The notes: generated from the sequence alone by a model not told the origin. DNA of 24,296 nt from UMGS1322 sp900550765 (GCA_958448705.1 CAUDEY010000027.1:1-24296), one strand, 5' to 3'. Counted from the first letter of the stretch, positions 14,829 through 23,401 are shown. Numbers and translations: made by a program.

Positions 14829-15542
14829 GTAAAGATATTCGCTCTTTGCCTTGCTGGGAAAGGCCCGACGCAGATCGCAAAACAATTAGAGTGAGAAACA
14901 TCTTTGTGTCTGCCCTTTGCAGAAAAAAACGAGTAATCCGGTCCCGGCGAATATTTATGGCCGGCGGGAAAATACCATTGACCACATTTTGGAAAACCAG
15001 GAGTACACGGGCTGTACGGTGAACGGGAATTTCTCTGCCGTCAGCTACAAGGTGTATAAGGTAATCGAGTATCCGAAAGAGGAATAGCAGATTATTCTAA
15101 ATACGCAGGAAGCAATCAGTGATAAAAATTTGTGGCCTTGGGTACAGGAACTTAGAAAGAACAAACGGAGGCTGACGAAGACGAATCGGTAACGTTTGTT
15201 CTCCGGTTTGGTTTTCTGTGCGGACTGCTAACCGAGATTGCATTTCTGCGCTGCCAAATCACGCAAACGCAATCAAGAGTTTTTTCGCTGCGCTGACTAC
15301 AAGGATGGCAGCGGGCGCTGTATGATCCATTTTATCCGGAGTGTGGTTTTAGAAACGATTGCGAATAAGCTGATCCGACGGATTGAGGTATACAATCTTG
15401 AGAAAAGCACGCCCCAAAGTCAGTACAGTGGATATTTTACGGCAGCAGGGTTAGTGCCAGCTTGCCGGATGAGCAGGGAAACCGGAAGATGTCGTGCAGA
15501 TACGCAACATGCCGCAACCCCTTAAACAAGCTTACCGCATAA
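14829..15542 (+). pseudogene. Remnant of a large serine recombinase (TnpX/TndX type)
   Basis: Only the C-terminal half is legible. The order matches clostridial transposon recombinases: IFALCLAGKGPTQIAKQLE, then ILENQEYTGCTVN, VQELRKNKRR, LFSGLVFCADC, FCAAKS, FFRCADYKDGSGRCMIHFIR and IRRIEVYNLEK. The paired cysteines of the zinc-ribbon-like segment remain, but the glycine after CADC is a stop. Stops lie at 14892 (TGA), 15085 (TAG), 15190 (TAA) and 15229 (TAA). One frameshift falls between 14895 and 14935, and another near 15448, after which FTAAG continues as SLPDEQGN in the next frame. These enzymes excise and insert Tn4451/Tn5397-class elements. It is inactive and marks an old insertion beside the redox cluster. 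Confidence 0.88.
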
Positions 15543-15573
15543 AAAACGGTGTAACCCGTTAATGGGTTACACC
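15541..15573 (-). terminator. Rho-independent terminator for the isomerase gene
   Basis: A perfect 10-base stem (GGTGTAACCC at 15548-15557 with GGGTTACACC at 15564-15573) is followed, read on the minus strand, by TTTTTT. It lies 51 bases past the isomerase stop and abuts the recombinase remnant. Confidence 0.88.
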
Positions 15574-15623
15574 ATCTTTCTGTTTTATTCGCACCGGGCA
15601 TTTCCGCTGCGGCATTTTTGGAT

Positions 15624-16394
15624 CTACATAAAATGTTTATAGAGGAAGTCTGCACTGCGCTGCAGGCATTCAAAGGCGCCGTCGGGCGTTTGGTCCTGTT
15701 CTACCACATAGTATTTTACACCGGCTTTTTCAGCTGATTCCATAATGCCTTCCCACCACATATTCCCACTGCCGATCTCGCAGTATACGGTTTTTTGCCA
15801 GTCGCTTTCAGCGGGATCCTTTTTCATGTCCTTCAGATGCAGAATATCGATTCGGCCGGCTAATTGCTCGATCCAGTGACGTACATCGCCGCCGCCGTTT
15901 TGTATCCAATAGGTATCTAAAACAAAGGATACAGTATTTTTATCGAGTCCTTCTGCCAGCATTTCCATCATGGTTTTGCCGTTCTCCCGCCGGATAAATT
16001 CATGGCTGTGATGATGAAAGGTGAATTTTTTGCCGTGCTGGGCCGCTTTTTGCCCTATGGCATTCGCGTTTTTAATAAATTCCTCCGTTTGCGGCACATC
16101 AAGAATGCCGATTCCGCCGATGCCCATTAGGTTGGTATGCAATAGGTCATGAAGGCGCAGTGCTTCGTCGAAATGGTTCAGCATAAGATCCCAGGAATCA
16201 TGCGTGCCCACGATTTCAATGCCTTCCTCCTGTGCAATACGGCCGAAATCCTCATACGAAATTTTAGTACCGGCGGTTTGTGCCTGGTCATAGCCCATGC
16301 TTTTAAGCCGTTTAAAAGTTTGGCGTACTTCTTCAGGAGTATTCATATGCTCGCGGACAGTATACAGCTGAACGCCTAATTTTTTTATCCTCAT
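15624..16394 (-). CDS. Sugar-phosphate isomerase/epimerase-like TIM-barrel protein
   Basis: A 256-residue protein of the xylose-isomerase-like barrel family (COG1082). The start KKLGVQLYTVRE is typical. Likely metal and substrate residues are H131/E132 (HHHSHEF), D160 (VLDTYW), H186 (LHLKD), E206 (CEIGSG) and E232 (VVEQD). It has no signal peptide and acts in the cytoplasm. Relatives isomerise or epimerise sugars and inositol derivatives; the substrate cannot be assigned. GAAGGGAGA lies before the start. It is a single-gene unit with its own promoter (16424-16452) and terminator (15541-15573). Its family members often accompany sugar dehydrogenases, none of which is present here. Confidence 0.9.
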   Translation of the reverse strand: MRIKKLGVQLYTVREHMNTPEEVRQTFKRLKSMGYDQAQTAGTKISYEDFGRIAQEEGIEIVGTHDSWDLMLNHFDEALRLHDLLHTNLMGIGGIGILDVPQTEEFIKNANAIGQKAAQHGKKFTFHHHSHEFIRRENGKTMMEMLAEGLDKNTVSFVLDTYWIQNGGGDVRHWIEQLAGRIDILHLKDMKKDPAESDWQKTVYCEIGSGNMWWEGIMESAEKAGVKYYVVEQDQTPDGAFECLQRSADFLYKHFM

Positions 16395-16423
16395 AAAGAT
16401 TCTCCCTTCTTTTTCTAAACCGT

Positions 16424-16452
16424 ATCATAGAACAAAAGAGAATTTTCTTCAA
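16424..16452 (-). promoter_or_regulatory. Promoter of the isomerase gene
   Basis: On the minus strand: -35 TTGAAG (16447-16452), a 17-base spacer, and -10 TATGAT (16424-16429), 30 bases before the isomerase start codon. Confidence 0.7.
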
Positions 16453-16489
16453 GACAAGTATTTATTATTTTCGGACAGATATTGCTGTT

Positions 16490-17128
16490 TTACATCTGTT
16501 GACTGCGCAAACGGTCAATCAGCTCCAAGTATTGAATGTCACCCAGGCCGTAGCAGGAAAATCGACGCAGCATTGTTTTCATAAGGGAGTTCCTGTCGGT
16601 TTGAGGATGCTCTTTGATATAGCTGGTGAGTTCGTTTTCCTTTTGATTCAGAGTGAGATATCGTTGGATACCTTTTCCCAGCAGTCCAGGAAAGGCGACG
16701 GCTTGTTTTTTTATTACGACTTGTTCAAATAATTTTTGGTAATCTGCCTGGGGGATTGCGGCATCATATATTTGCCGATGTTCGCCATCTACAACATGAT
16801 AGTTTCGTGGCAGAGGGAGTTTTTCCTGCTGCAGATAGGCCAGCAGCGTCAAAAGATTGATCTGGCAGAACATATCCTCCTCAAACCAAAGAACATATTC
16901 GCTGTAGTTTTTTAATGCTTGCAGGGGAACCACGATTTTTTTTTGATATTCTTGTTCTGATACGTTAAGAGAACGGCAGCGCTCAAGGATAAAATTTTCC
17001 CCTAAAATCGGCAAAGCCGCTGTGCCAGTACACATGGCCTCTTCAAAGGCAATAACGGAATAGAAAGGATGTTCTTTTTTAAAATAGGTCAGCATACAGC
17101 CGCCATTTACAATGTGCAGATCATTCAT
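16490..17128 (-). CDS. DUF1835-type protein
   Basis: A 212-residue cytoplasmic protein. The opening LHIVNGG and the segment VLWFEEDMFCQINLLTLL (79-96) match the pattern of DUF1835 proteins, which carry a conserved W-F-E-x-D...Q-x-N-L-L core. The C-terminal third is a helical segment typical of the companion domain (YLELIDRLRSQ near the end). No catalytic role is established for the family. GGAAAGGAG lies before the start, which comes three bases after the stop of the methyltransferase gene, so the two are co-transcribed and probably work together. Confidence 0.72.
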   Translation of the reverse strand: MNDLHIVNGGCMLTYFKKEHPFYSVIAFEEAMCTGTAALPILGENFILERCRSLNVSEQEYQKKIVVPLQALKNYSEYVLWFEEDMFCQINLLTLLAYLQQEKLPLPRNYHVVDGEHRQIYDAAIPQADYQKLFEQVVIKKQAVAFPGLLGKGIQRYLTLNQKENELTSYIKEHPQTDRNSLMKTMLRRFSCYGLGDIQYLELIDRLRSQQM

Positions 17129-17131
17129 ATA

Positions 17132-17983
17132 TTATCTCCTTTCCGCGCACAGACAGTAGACGGAAAGGGGACGAATCCTGTCTGCGGGAATTTTTTTGAG
17201 TTCCTCCAATGCGGCGAGCAGCAAGTGCCTGAGCTTTGGAGGTATTTTAAAGGCGTTTTTTTGCAGCGCCGGATACAGCTCCAGAGCATTTTGCACTTCC
17301 CAGAAACCGTCCTGAAGTTTAGGAGAGTGAATAAGGCGTTCTTTTGAGATCTGCCAGCCGCTGCAGATTAAAGCATTTTGGATATCTGAAGGATATAGCA
17401 GCGTACGAATATTTGCTTGTCCATCTTGAGAAAAACATGCGCATACAGCTTGCAGCCATACGGCTTTTTGGTGAAAAAATTGCCGGGAAGTTTGGGTGCA
17501 TATATTCCATTCTGCTATACAGAGCCGTTTTCCCCAAGGCCGGATACGCTTTAAGATTTTGCAGAAAGTTTCGTAAGAGGGGAGGTACCAAAGGCTATGA
17601 GAAAGCAGAATATAGTCAAAATTGTCATTTTCAAAATTTGTTTCGGGCGATAAGATATCAAAATCGAGGTCAATGGTAAGATTTTGTGTTTTGCAGCGGC
17701 GAAGGAGCCTGTCTTTTGCCTGTCCTAATGTCTCGGGCGAACCATAGCCGGACGGGGCGAGATCAACACCGTGGACAAATCCGTTTTCCCCTACAGCAAA
17801 GCATAAAGCGGCAAGCGTATCTCCCTGTCCGCAGCCGATTTCAAGAACTCTGGCACCGGGCGGAATGCGCCAGAATCGAATCAGCTTCAGCCGATGATAT
17901 GTTTGAATTTTTTGTTCTTGCCATACTTCCGGGGGATAAAAGCACTGTAATATATTCCGGCAACTTTTATATAAGCTGCTCAT
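17132..17983 (-). CDS. SAM-dependent methyltransferase, class I
   Basis: A 283-residue protein with a Rossmann-type methyltransferase domain. Motif I is VLEIGCGQGD (46-55), the acidic ribose contact is D74 in VHGVDLAPSG, and NFDYILLSHSLWYLPSYETF covers motif IV and the following helix. RPWGKRLCIAEW is the post-motif strand. The C-terminal 90 residues are an all-helical extension whose substrate is unknown. It has no signal or membrane segment. AAAAGGAGG lies before the start and a near-consensus promoter lies just upstream. It is the first gene of a two-gene unit with the DUF1835 protein. Confidence 0.88.
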   Translation of the reverse strand: MSSLYKSCRNILQCFYPPEVWQEQKIQTYHRLKLIRFWRIPPGARVLEIGCGQGDTLAALCFAVGENGFVHGVDLAPSGYGSPETLGQAKDRLLRRCKTQNLTIDLDFDILSPETNFENDNFDYILLSHSLWYLPSYETFCKILKRIRPWGKRLCIAEWNICTQTSRQFFHQKAVWLQAVCACFSQDGQANIRTLLYPSDIQNALICSGWQISKERLIHSPKLQDGFWEVQNALELYPALQKNAFKIPPKLRHLLLAALEELKKIPADRIRPLSVYCLCAERR

Positions 17984-18015
17984 AGCGCACCTCCTTTTAT
18001 GCTGTTTCTTTTGAT

Positions 18016-18044
18016 ACTATAGCATCTTCGTCCGCTGCTGTCAA
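18016..18044 (-). promoter_or_regulatory. Strong promoter of the methyltransferase/DUF1835 unit
   Basis: On the minus strand: -35 TTGACA (18039-18044, exact consensus), a 17-base spacer, and -10 TATAGT (18016-18021). The expected transcript start is near 18009, giving a 26-base leader that contains the AGGAGG site. Confidence 0.85.
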
Positions 18045-18055
18045 TATTGCCGTAC

Positions 18056-18077
18056 TATGTGCTGAAAAGTGCACATA
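18056..18077. promoter_or_regulatory. Palindrome between divergent promoters, candidate operator
   Basis: TATGTGC (18056-18062) and GCACATA (18071-18077) form a perfect 7-base inverted repeat around 8 bases. It lies immediately upstream of the minus-strand promoter at 18016-18044. No known regulator motif is matched. Confidence 0.4.
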
Positions 18078-18211
18078 AAATAGAAAAGGAACGGCTGTTT
18101 GAGGAAAAATTTTTATATGCTATGCATAACGATATTCGTGTTTTTGCGTCAAAATACAGGATTTTACAGATGAAATATTGATGAATTTTCCCGTTTTACA
18201 GCGTTATTTTG

Positions 18212-18241
18212 TTGACATTCCATAAGAAATAGGAGTACAAT
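18212..18241 (+). promoter_or_regulatory. Promoter for the activase operon
   Basis: -35 TTGACA (18212-18217, exact consensus), an 18-base spacer, and -10 TACAAT (18236-18241). Transcription would begin near 18248, giving a leader of about 155 bases before the start at 18404. Confidence 0.7.
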
Positions 18242-18403
18242 TTAGGTAATCTTTTCGTTCTCTTTTTAGTCTTTCCGGGTTCTGTTATACTTTTTTAGGT
18301 GCCTTTACCGGGATATTTGTATGCATATAGAATTCGTCTTGTCCGCTGCTGTATGAAAGTGCTGCGGCAAAAACTTTAATAATAAAAAAGGAACTGCTGT
18401 TTC

Positions 18404-21400
18404 ATGAATGAATTTTACACATTGGGAATTGATATCGGTTCTACTACGGCCAAGCTTGTTCTGCGCAGAGACAATGAAATTTTGTTTCAATGCTATGAAC
18501 GCCATTTTTCACAAATAAAGAGTAAAATACAGGAGCTGCTTCAGCGTATGGGACGTGAGGTGCCGGGGCTTGCCGCGGCAAGGATCAAGGCAGCTGTTTC
18601 CGGGTCTGCCGGTATGGGTCTTGCCCAGGGGGCGGATCTTCCGTTTGTTCAGGAAGTTTTTGCTACCAGTGAGGCGGTAAAAAGGCTTGATGGAGATGCT
18701 TCCTGTGTTATTGAATTGGGCGGGGAAGATGCCAAAATCATTTTCTTTGATTCCGGTATTGATGAGCGTATGAACGGCAGCTGCGCCGGGGGCACCGGAG
18801 CCTTTATTGATCAAATGGCGACCCTTTTGAATGTTACGGTAGAGCAGCTTGATCAATTGAGCCTTTCTTATGATCGCATTTATCCGATTGCGGCGCGCTG
18901 CGGTGTTTTTGCTAAAAGTGATATCCAGCCGCTTTTAAACCAGGGGGCAAAAAAAGAAGATATTGCTGCCAGCATTTATCAGGCAGTGGTTAATCAAACT
19001 GTTACCGGGCTTGCCCAGGGCCGTAAAATTACGGGAAAGGTGCTGTTTTTGGGTGGGCCGCTGTACTATTGCAAGGGGCTGCGCAAACGCTTTCAGGGAA
19101 CGCTTGCCCTTGACGAGGCGCACGCTGTTTTTCCCGAATACGGCCGCTTTTCGGTAAGTATCGGTGCGGCCATGTATGCCGCTACCTCCGGCAATACGTA
19201 TACTTTGGAGGAATTGCAGGAGAGGATCTCCGCGGCAAAGAGTGAAAACGGCGCACGGCGTCTGGCACCGCTGTTTGCCTCTCAAGAGGAATACGAAGCT
19301 TTTGCCGTGCGGCATGCACGCGCGAAAGTTCCTCAAAAAGATAAGAACACCTATTTCGGAAACGCATATTTGGGAATCGACTGCGGCAGTACTACCACAA
19401 AGCTGGTGCTGATCGCAGAGGATAACAGCCTGCTGTATTCGTTTTATTCTTCTAATAAAGGAAATCCTGTGGAATTGGTACGGCAGCAGCTGGAAGAGAT
19501 CTATGCTTTTTGCGGTAACCGGATTCAGATTCGGGGCAGTGCTGTTACCGGCTATGGAGAAGAATTGATACAAAGTGCATTCAGCGTTGATTACGGACTT
19601 GTGGAAACTATGGCGCATTTTACCGCGGCAAAATATTTTATGCCTGATGTGGATTTTATTCTTGATATCGGCGGGCAGGATATCAAGTGTTTCCGTATCC
19701 ATAACGGCGCGATCGATAGTATTATGCTTAATGAGGCTTGTTCCTCGGGCTGCGGATCTTTTTTGGACACTTTTGCCCGTGCTTTAGGATGTTCGGTTGA
19801 AGAATTTGCTCAAAAAGGGCTTTTTGCCAGAGCACCGGCAGATTTGGGAAGCCGCTGTACGGTATTTATGAATTCTTCCGTTAAACAGGCGCAGAAGGAC
19901 GGTGCTTCTGTAGAAGATATTTCTGCGGGGCTTTCTATCAGTGTGGTAAAAAATGCGGTTTATAAAGTCATACGCGCGTCCAGTGCGGAAGAACTGGGTA
20001 AAAATATCGTTGTTCAGGGCGGTACGTTTTATAATGACGGCGTACTTAGGGCTTTTGAAAAAGAGCTTGGCCGTGAGGTGGTCCGCCCGGAGATATCCGG
20101 ATTGATGGGGGCTTACGGTGCCGCTCTGTACAGCAAAAAAGCACAGCGATCCACCCTGATAGAGGCGCAGGCGCTGAAAGAGTTTTTTCATCATGCCTTT
20201 GCCACGGCCTGCCATGGCTGTGCAAATCAGTGCCATTTAACAGTGAACAGCTTTTCCGGAGGCAAAAAGTTTATTTCCGGAAATCAGTGCGAAAAGGGCG
20301 CGGGGCTGCAGCAGCCGGTACAAAAGCTTCCCAACTTATATGAGACGAAGCGGAAGCTTCTGTATGCCCTTGGCAGCCGGGAGGGTTCCCGGGGAACAAT
20401 CGGGCTGCCTATGGCTTTGGGCATGTACGAATTGCTTCCGCTTTGGGAGGGCATCTTTTCTTCCTTGGGCTTTCAAACAGTAGTTTCAAAGCCTTCTACC
20501 CGCAGTACGTATGAAAAGGGACAATTTTCGATCCCTTCCGATACGGCTTGTTATCCGGCCAAGATTATGCACGGCCATGTTCTTGAACTGATAGAGCAGG
20601 GCGTTCAGGCAGTATTTTATCCTCGGCTGACGTATAATATCAATGAAAAAGCTTCGGATAATTTTTATAATTGTCCGGTGGTGGCCTATTATTCGGATTT
20701 GCTTGCAGGAAATGTGGAAGAATTGCAGCAGGTGACCTTTCTTGATCCATATTTGAATTTAAATAATCGGCATGAATTGGCAAAGGGGCTGTTTGCCTGT
20801 TTGCGTCCTTATTTTGATGTGACGCATGCGCAGGTGAAAAAGGCGGTATGCGCAGGATTTGCCGCCTATAATACCTATAGAGAGACAATAAAACGGGAGG
20901 GAAAAAAGGCACTGGCGTTTGCGCGGGAAAACGGCAGGCGGATCATGATCCTGGCCGGGCGGCCATATCATATCGACCCGGAAATCGGACATGGCATTGA
21001 TCGCCTGGCTGCCTCCTTAGGGTTTGTGGTAGTCAGCGAGGACAGTGTTTGTGAGCTGGCACCGGTACAGCGAACAGGAGTACTGAATCAGTGGACGTAT
21101 CATGCAAGGTTGTACCGTGCGGCACGGTTTGCAGCAGAAAATGACGATGTACAGCTGGTACAGCTGGTATCTTTCGGCTGCGGCATTGATGCGATCACTT
21201 CTGATGAGGTGCGTTCTATTTTAGAAAAAAGCGGAAAACTGTATACACAGCTTAAAATTGATGAAATCACTAATTTAGGCGCGGTAAAGATACGGCTGCG
21301 CAGCCTGCTGGGCGCGCTGGAAGGAAAGGAGGAGCCGCTGCATGGCATACATACCATTCACCAAGGAAATGAAGAAAAACTATACCATACTGGTACCCAA

Positions 21401-21421
21401 CATGCTGCCAATGCACTTTAA
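18404..21421 (+). CDS. CoA-substrate-specific enzyme activase, BadF/BadG/BcrA/BcrD type with DUF2229
   Basis: A 1005-residue protein. Two ASKHA ATPase domains are present. The first (about 5-270) has GIDIGSTTAKLV, GGEDAK and NGSCAGGTGAFID with C127, plus C166 in RCGVF. The second (about 320-580) has GIDCGSTTTKLV, DIGGQD and NEACSSGCGSFLD. A cysteine-rich linker CHGCANQC lies near 603-610, followed by a DUF2229 region (about 665-960) with FSIPSDTACYPAK and ILAGRPYH. Activases of this family use ATP to inject one electron through an Fe-S cluster into 2-hydroxyacyl-CoA dehydratases. Many relatives are about 1,400 residues long and continue into an HgdB-like domain; here the chain ends after a divergent tail and that domain is the next gene. 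AAAGGA lies 11 bases before the start. Confidence 0.92.
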   Translation: MNEFYTLGIDIGSTTAKLVLRRDNEILFQCYERHFSQIKSKIQELLQRMGREVPGLAAARIKAAVSGSAGMGLAQGADLPFVQEVFATSEAVKRLDGDASCVIELGGEDAKIIFFDSGIDERMNGSCAGGTGAFIDQMATLLNVTVEQLDQLSLSYDRIYPIAARCGVFAKSDIQPLLNQGAKKEDIAASIYQAVVNQTVTGLAQGRKITGKVLFLGGPLYYCKGLRKRFQGTLALDEAHAVFPEYGRFSVSIGAAMYAATSGNTYTLEELQERISAAKSENGARRLAPLFASQEEYEAFAVRHARAKVPQKDKNTYFGNAYLGIDCGSTTTKLVLIAEDNSLLYSFYSSNKGNPVELVRQQLEEIYAFCGNRIQIRGSAVTGYGEELIQSAFSVDYGLVETMAHFTAAKYFMPDVDFILDIGGQDIKCFRIHNGAIDSIMLNEACSSGCGSFLDTFARALGCSVEEFAQKGLFARAPADLGSRCTVFMNSSVKQAQKDGASVEDISAGLSISVVKNAVYKVIRASSAEELGKNIVVQGGTFYNDGVLRAFEKELGREVVRPEISGLMGAYGAALYSKKAQRSTLIEAQALKEFFHHAFATACHGCANQCHLTVNSFSGGKKFISGNQCEKGAGLQQPVQKLPNLYETKRKLLYALGSREGSRGTIGLPMALGMYELLPLWEGIFSSLGFQTVVSKPSTRSTYEKGQFSIPSDTACYPAKIMHGHVLELIEQGVQAVFYPRLTYNINEKASDNFYNCPVVAYYSDLLAGNVEELQQVTFLDPYLNLNNRHELAKGLFACLRPYFDVTHAQVKKAVCAGFAAYNTYRETIKREGKKALAFARENGRRIMILAGRPYHIDPEIGHGIDRLAASLGFVVVSEDSVCELAPVQRTGVLNQWTYHARLYRAARFAAENDDVQLVQLVSFGCGIDAITSDEVRSILEKSGKLYTQLKIDEITNLGAVKIRLRSLLGALEGKEEPLHGIHTIHQGNEEKLYHTGTQHAANAL
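21325..21344 (+). promoter_or_regulatory. Internal ribosome-binding site for the HgdB-like gene
   Basis: AAAGGAGG (21325-21332) lies nine bases before the ATG at 21342, inside the activase coding sequence. It is one of the strongest such sites in the window and decides the downstream start; it argues that the second protein is made separately rather than left over from a recent frameshift. Confidence 0.8.
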
Positions 21422-22571
21422 GCTGATTCTGCAGGTTTTGGAGAACTATGGGTATCATACGGAACTCCTGGAGACGCAAGGGCCCGAAATTACGGAAACT
21501 GGGCTGAAATATGTGCACAATGATACCTGCTATCCGGCACTTTTGGTTATCGGCCAGTTTATTTCTGCTTTGCAAAGCGGAAAATATGACCCGCATAAGA
21601 TAGCGTTGGTGCTGTTTCAAACCGGGGGAGGATGCCGCGCGTCCAATTATATTCCGTTGCTGCGGAAAGCATTGGAAAAAGCGGGTTTTGCTTATGTGCC
21701 GGTCATTTCTTTCAGCTTGGCCGGTATTGAAAAACATCCCGGATTTAAATTGACGCTGCCGATTCTGCATCGGATGCTGTATGCATTGATTTATGCGGAT
21801 CTTTTGCTTTGTTTAGTAAACCAGTGCCGGCCGTATGAGAAAAATAAAGGGCAAAGTCAACAGCTGGCGGATACGATAACAGCGGAGCTTGCACAGAGCA
21901 TGAAAAATGACGGGATATCTTTCCGCAAAGTAAAAGCTGAGTGCAAAAAGATTATTTCCCGCTTTGCTTGCATTGAACGAACGGCAGAGAAAAAAGTAAA
22001 AGTAGGCATTGTGGGGGAGATCTATGTAAAATATTCACCCCTGGGAAATAATAATTTGGAACAGTTTTTGATTAACGAGGGTGCCGAGCCGGTAACGCCG
22101 GGTTTGCTTGATTTTATGCTGTACTGTTTGTATAATAATTTAGAGGATTTTAAACTTTACGGAATGAAAAAGCTTTTGTACCCGTTATGCCGTATAGCTT
22201 ACCGCTTTCTTACTGCACAGCAGGAAGCGGTTTGCCGGCTGGTGGAAGAGGATGCGCGGTTTGCGCCGCCTACCCGTTTCCGCGATTTGGTAGATCTGGT
22301 AGGCGAGCAATATATCGGTAAGGGCACAAAAATGGGAGAAGGATGGCTTCTGCCGGCGGAAATGTTGGAGCTTTATCATAGCGGTGTAAAAAATATTATA
22401 TGTGCGCAGCCGTTTGGCTGTTTGCCAAATCATATTTGCGGCAAAGGCATGATGAAGCCCTTAAAAGATCATAATCCTGATATCAATATCGTGGCGGTAG
22501 ACTATGATCCTGGTGCAACCAGAGTCAATCAGGAAAACCGTATTAAATTGATGCTGGCCAATGCACGGTAA
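21342..22571 (+). CDS. 2-hydroxyacyl-CoA dehydratase subunit-like (HgdB/FldB-like) protein
   Basis: A 409-residue protein equal to the C-terminal part of large activase-related proteins. It starts FTKEMKKNYTILVPNMLP and has the conserved cysteines C63 (NDTCYPALLVIGQ), C98 (QTGGGCRASNY), C162 (VNQCRPYE) and C360/C366 (PFGCLPNHIC). KVGIVGEIYVKYSPLGNN is the second Rossmann-like half. The cysteine pattern suggests Fe-S ligation, as in HgdB. The true substrate-bearing dehydratase is not in the window. The gene overlaps the activase by 80 bases in another frame, so the pair is translationally coupled. It is followed after 30 bases by a HAD phosphatase. Confidence 0.88.
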   Translation: MAYIPFTKEMKKNYTILVPNMLPMHFKLILQVLENYGYHTELLETQGPEITETGLKYVHNDTCYPALLVIGQFISALQSGKYDPHKIALVLFQTGGGCRASNYIPLLRKALEKAGFAYVPVISFSLAGIEKHPGFKLTLPILHRMLYALIYADLLLCLVNQCRPYEKNKGQSQQLADTITAELAQSMKNDGISFRKVKAECKKIISRFACIERTAEKKVKVGIVGEIYVKYSPLGNNNLEQFLINEGAEPVTPGLLDFMLYCLYNNLEDFKLYGMKKLLYPLCRIAYRFLTAQQEAVCRLVEEDARFAPPTRFRDLVDLVGEQYIGKGTKMGEGWLLPAEMLELYHSGVKNIICAQPFGCLPNHICGKGMMKPLKDHNPDINIVAVDYDPGATRVNQENRIKLMLANAR

Positions 22572-22601
22572 TAGCTGCGGAACAATGGAAAGGAAGAACG
22601 A

Positions 22602-23234
22602 ATGAAAAAATTTTATCTGTTCGATCTTGACGGAACGCTGATCGATTCCATGCGCCAATGGTCGCAGAAGATGCTCTTGATTCTTGAAAGGGAAAATATT
22701 CCGTATCCTGAAGATATTATACAGAAGATTACGCCCCTGGGCGACGTAAAGACGGCGGAATATTTTATCTGTTTGGGCGTAAAGAAAAGCGTAGAGGAGA
22801 TTCTTGCAGCTATGGATGCTTATGCCGAAGATGAATATGCGCATAAGATTCCTTTAAAACCATATGTAAGGGAATATCTTATGCATCTGCAGCACCGCGG
22901 GGCGTCTTTGAATGTGTTGACGGCAAGCCCCCATAAGCTGACCGATGTTTGCTTAAAAAGAAACAGCGTATGGAACTGCTTTGAAAATGTTTGGTCAACG
23001 GAGGATTTCGGCCTTGCTAAATCGGATCCGCAGATTTTTCATGCCGTTGCCCGAAAACTGTGCAGCAGCGAAGAGGATATTTTATTTTTTGATGATAATT
23101 TGCTTGCACTTGCCGCAGCCAAAAAGGCAGGCTTAAAAACGGTTGGCGTTTTTGATGCGTCCTCGTTGGCGTCAGAGGAGGAAATGAAAGGGTATTCTGA
23201 TCGATATATTCATTCTTTTCAGGAATTGCTGTAG
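22602..23234 (+). CDS. HAD-superfamily phosphatase
   Basis: A 210-residue hydrolase with all four HAD motifs: D8 and D10 in FDLDGT (motif I), T107 in LTASPH (II), K140 in GLAKSDP (III), and D164/D165 in FFDDNLLAL (IV). A helical cap lies between motifs I and II (about 15-85), which places it in subfamily I (phosphoglycolate phosphatase or beta-phosphoglucomutase-like). The substrate is unknown. GGAAAGGAAG precedes the start. It is the third gene of the activase operon; the link may be housekeeping only. No terminator is obvious; the repeat array begins soon after. Confidence 0.9.
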   Translation: MKKFYLFDLDGTLIDSMRQWSQKMLLILERENIPYPEDIIQKITPLGDVKTAEYFICLGVKKSVEEILAAMDAYAEDEYAHKIPLKPYVREYLMHLQHRGASLNVLTASPHKLTDVCLKRNSVWNCFENVWSTEDFGLAKSDPQIFHAVARKLCSSEEDILFFDDNLLALAAAKKAGLKTVGVFDASSLASEEEMKGYSDRYIHSFQELL

Positions 23235-23293
23235 TGCAGCAGGCAAATAATACGGTGCAGCTTCTCTCCCTACTTTCCAGGCCGGAGCCAAAA

Positions 23294-23380
23294 GAAGCGG
23301 AATAGGTTCTTATTAAAGAAAAGATTATTACGGATAACAAACTTTTATTAATAGAAACTATTGTGACATATTGGAACACA
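23294..23380. repeat. Block D, copy 1 (87-bp direct repeat)
   Basis: An AT-rich 87-base block from GAAGCGGAATA to TTGGAACACA, repeated at 23816-23902 with equal length and only scattered substitutions. It joins units of the array and contains no hairpin or gene of its own. Confidence 0.85.
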
Positions 23381-23401
23381 AACAAGCCTCCCCGCGTTCC
23401 T

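Larger units (their letters stand above)
18030..18402 (+). repeat. Diverged direct duplication of the activase leader
   Basis: Two segments share both ends and their order: 18030-18100 and 18341-18402. Each opens with GTCCGCTGCTGT and closes with AAAAGGAAC-x-GCTGTTT, while their middles differ in length and sequence. The second copy carries the ribosome-binding site and ends just before the activase ATG at 18404. The bases between hold the plus-strand promoter at 18212-18241. Apart from this and the promoters, bases 17984-18403 show nothing further. Confidence 0.45.

Noticed and set aside
14641..14832. A 63-codon frame left of the recombinase remnant
   Set aside because: It has no ribosome site, an unlikely composition, and no match to the recombinase N-terminus.
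18935..19702. A 255-codon minus-strand frame within the activase gene
   Set aside because: It is antisense to well-conserved activase motifs, has no ribosome site, and reads like shadow sequence.
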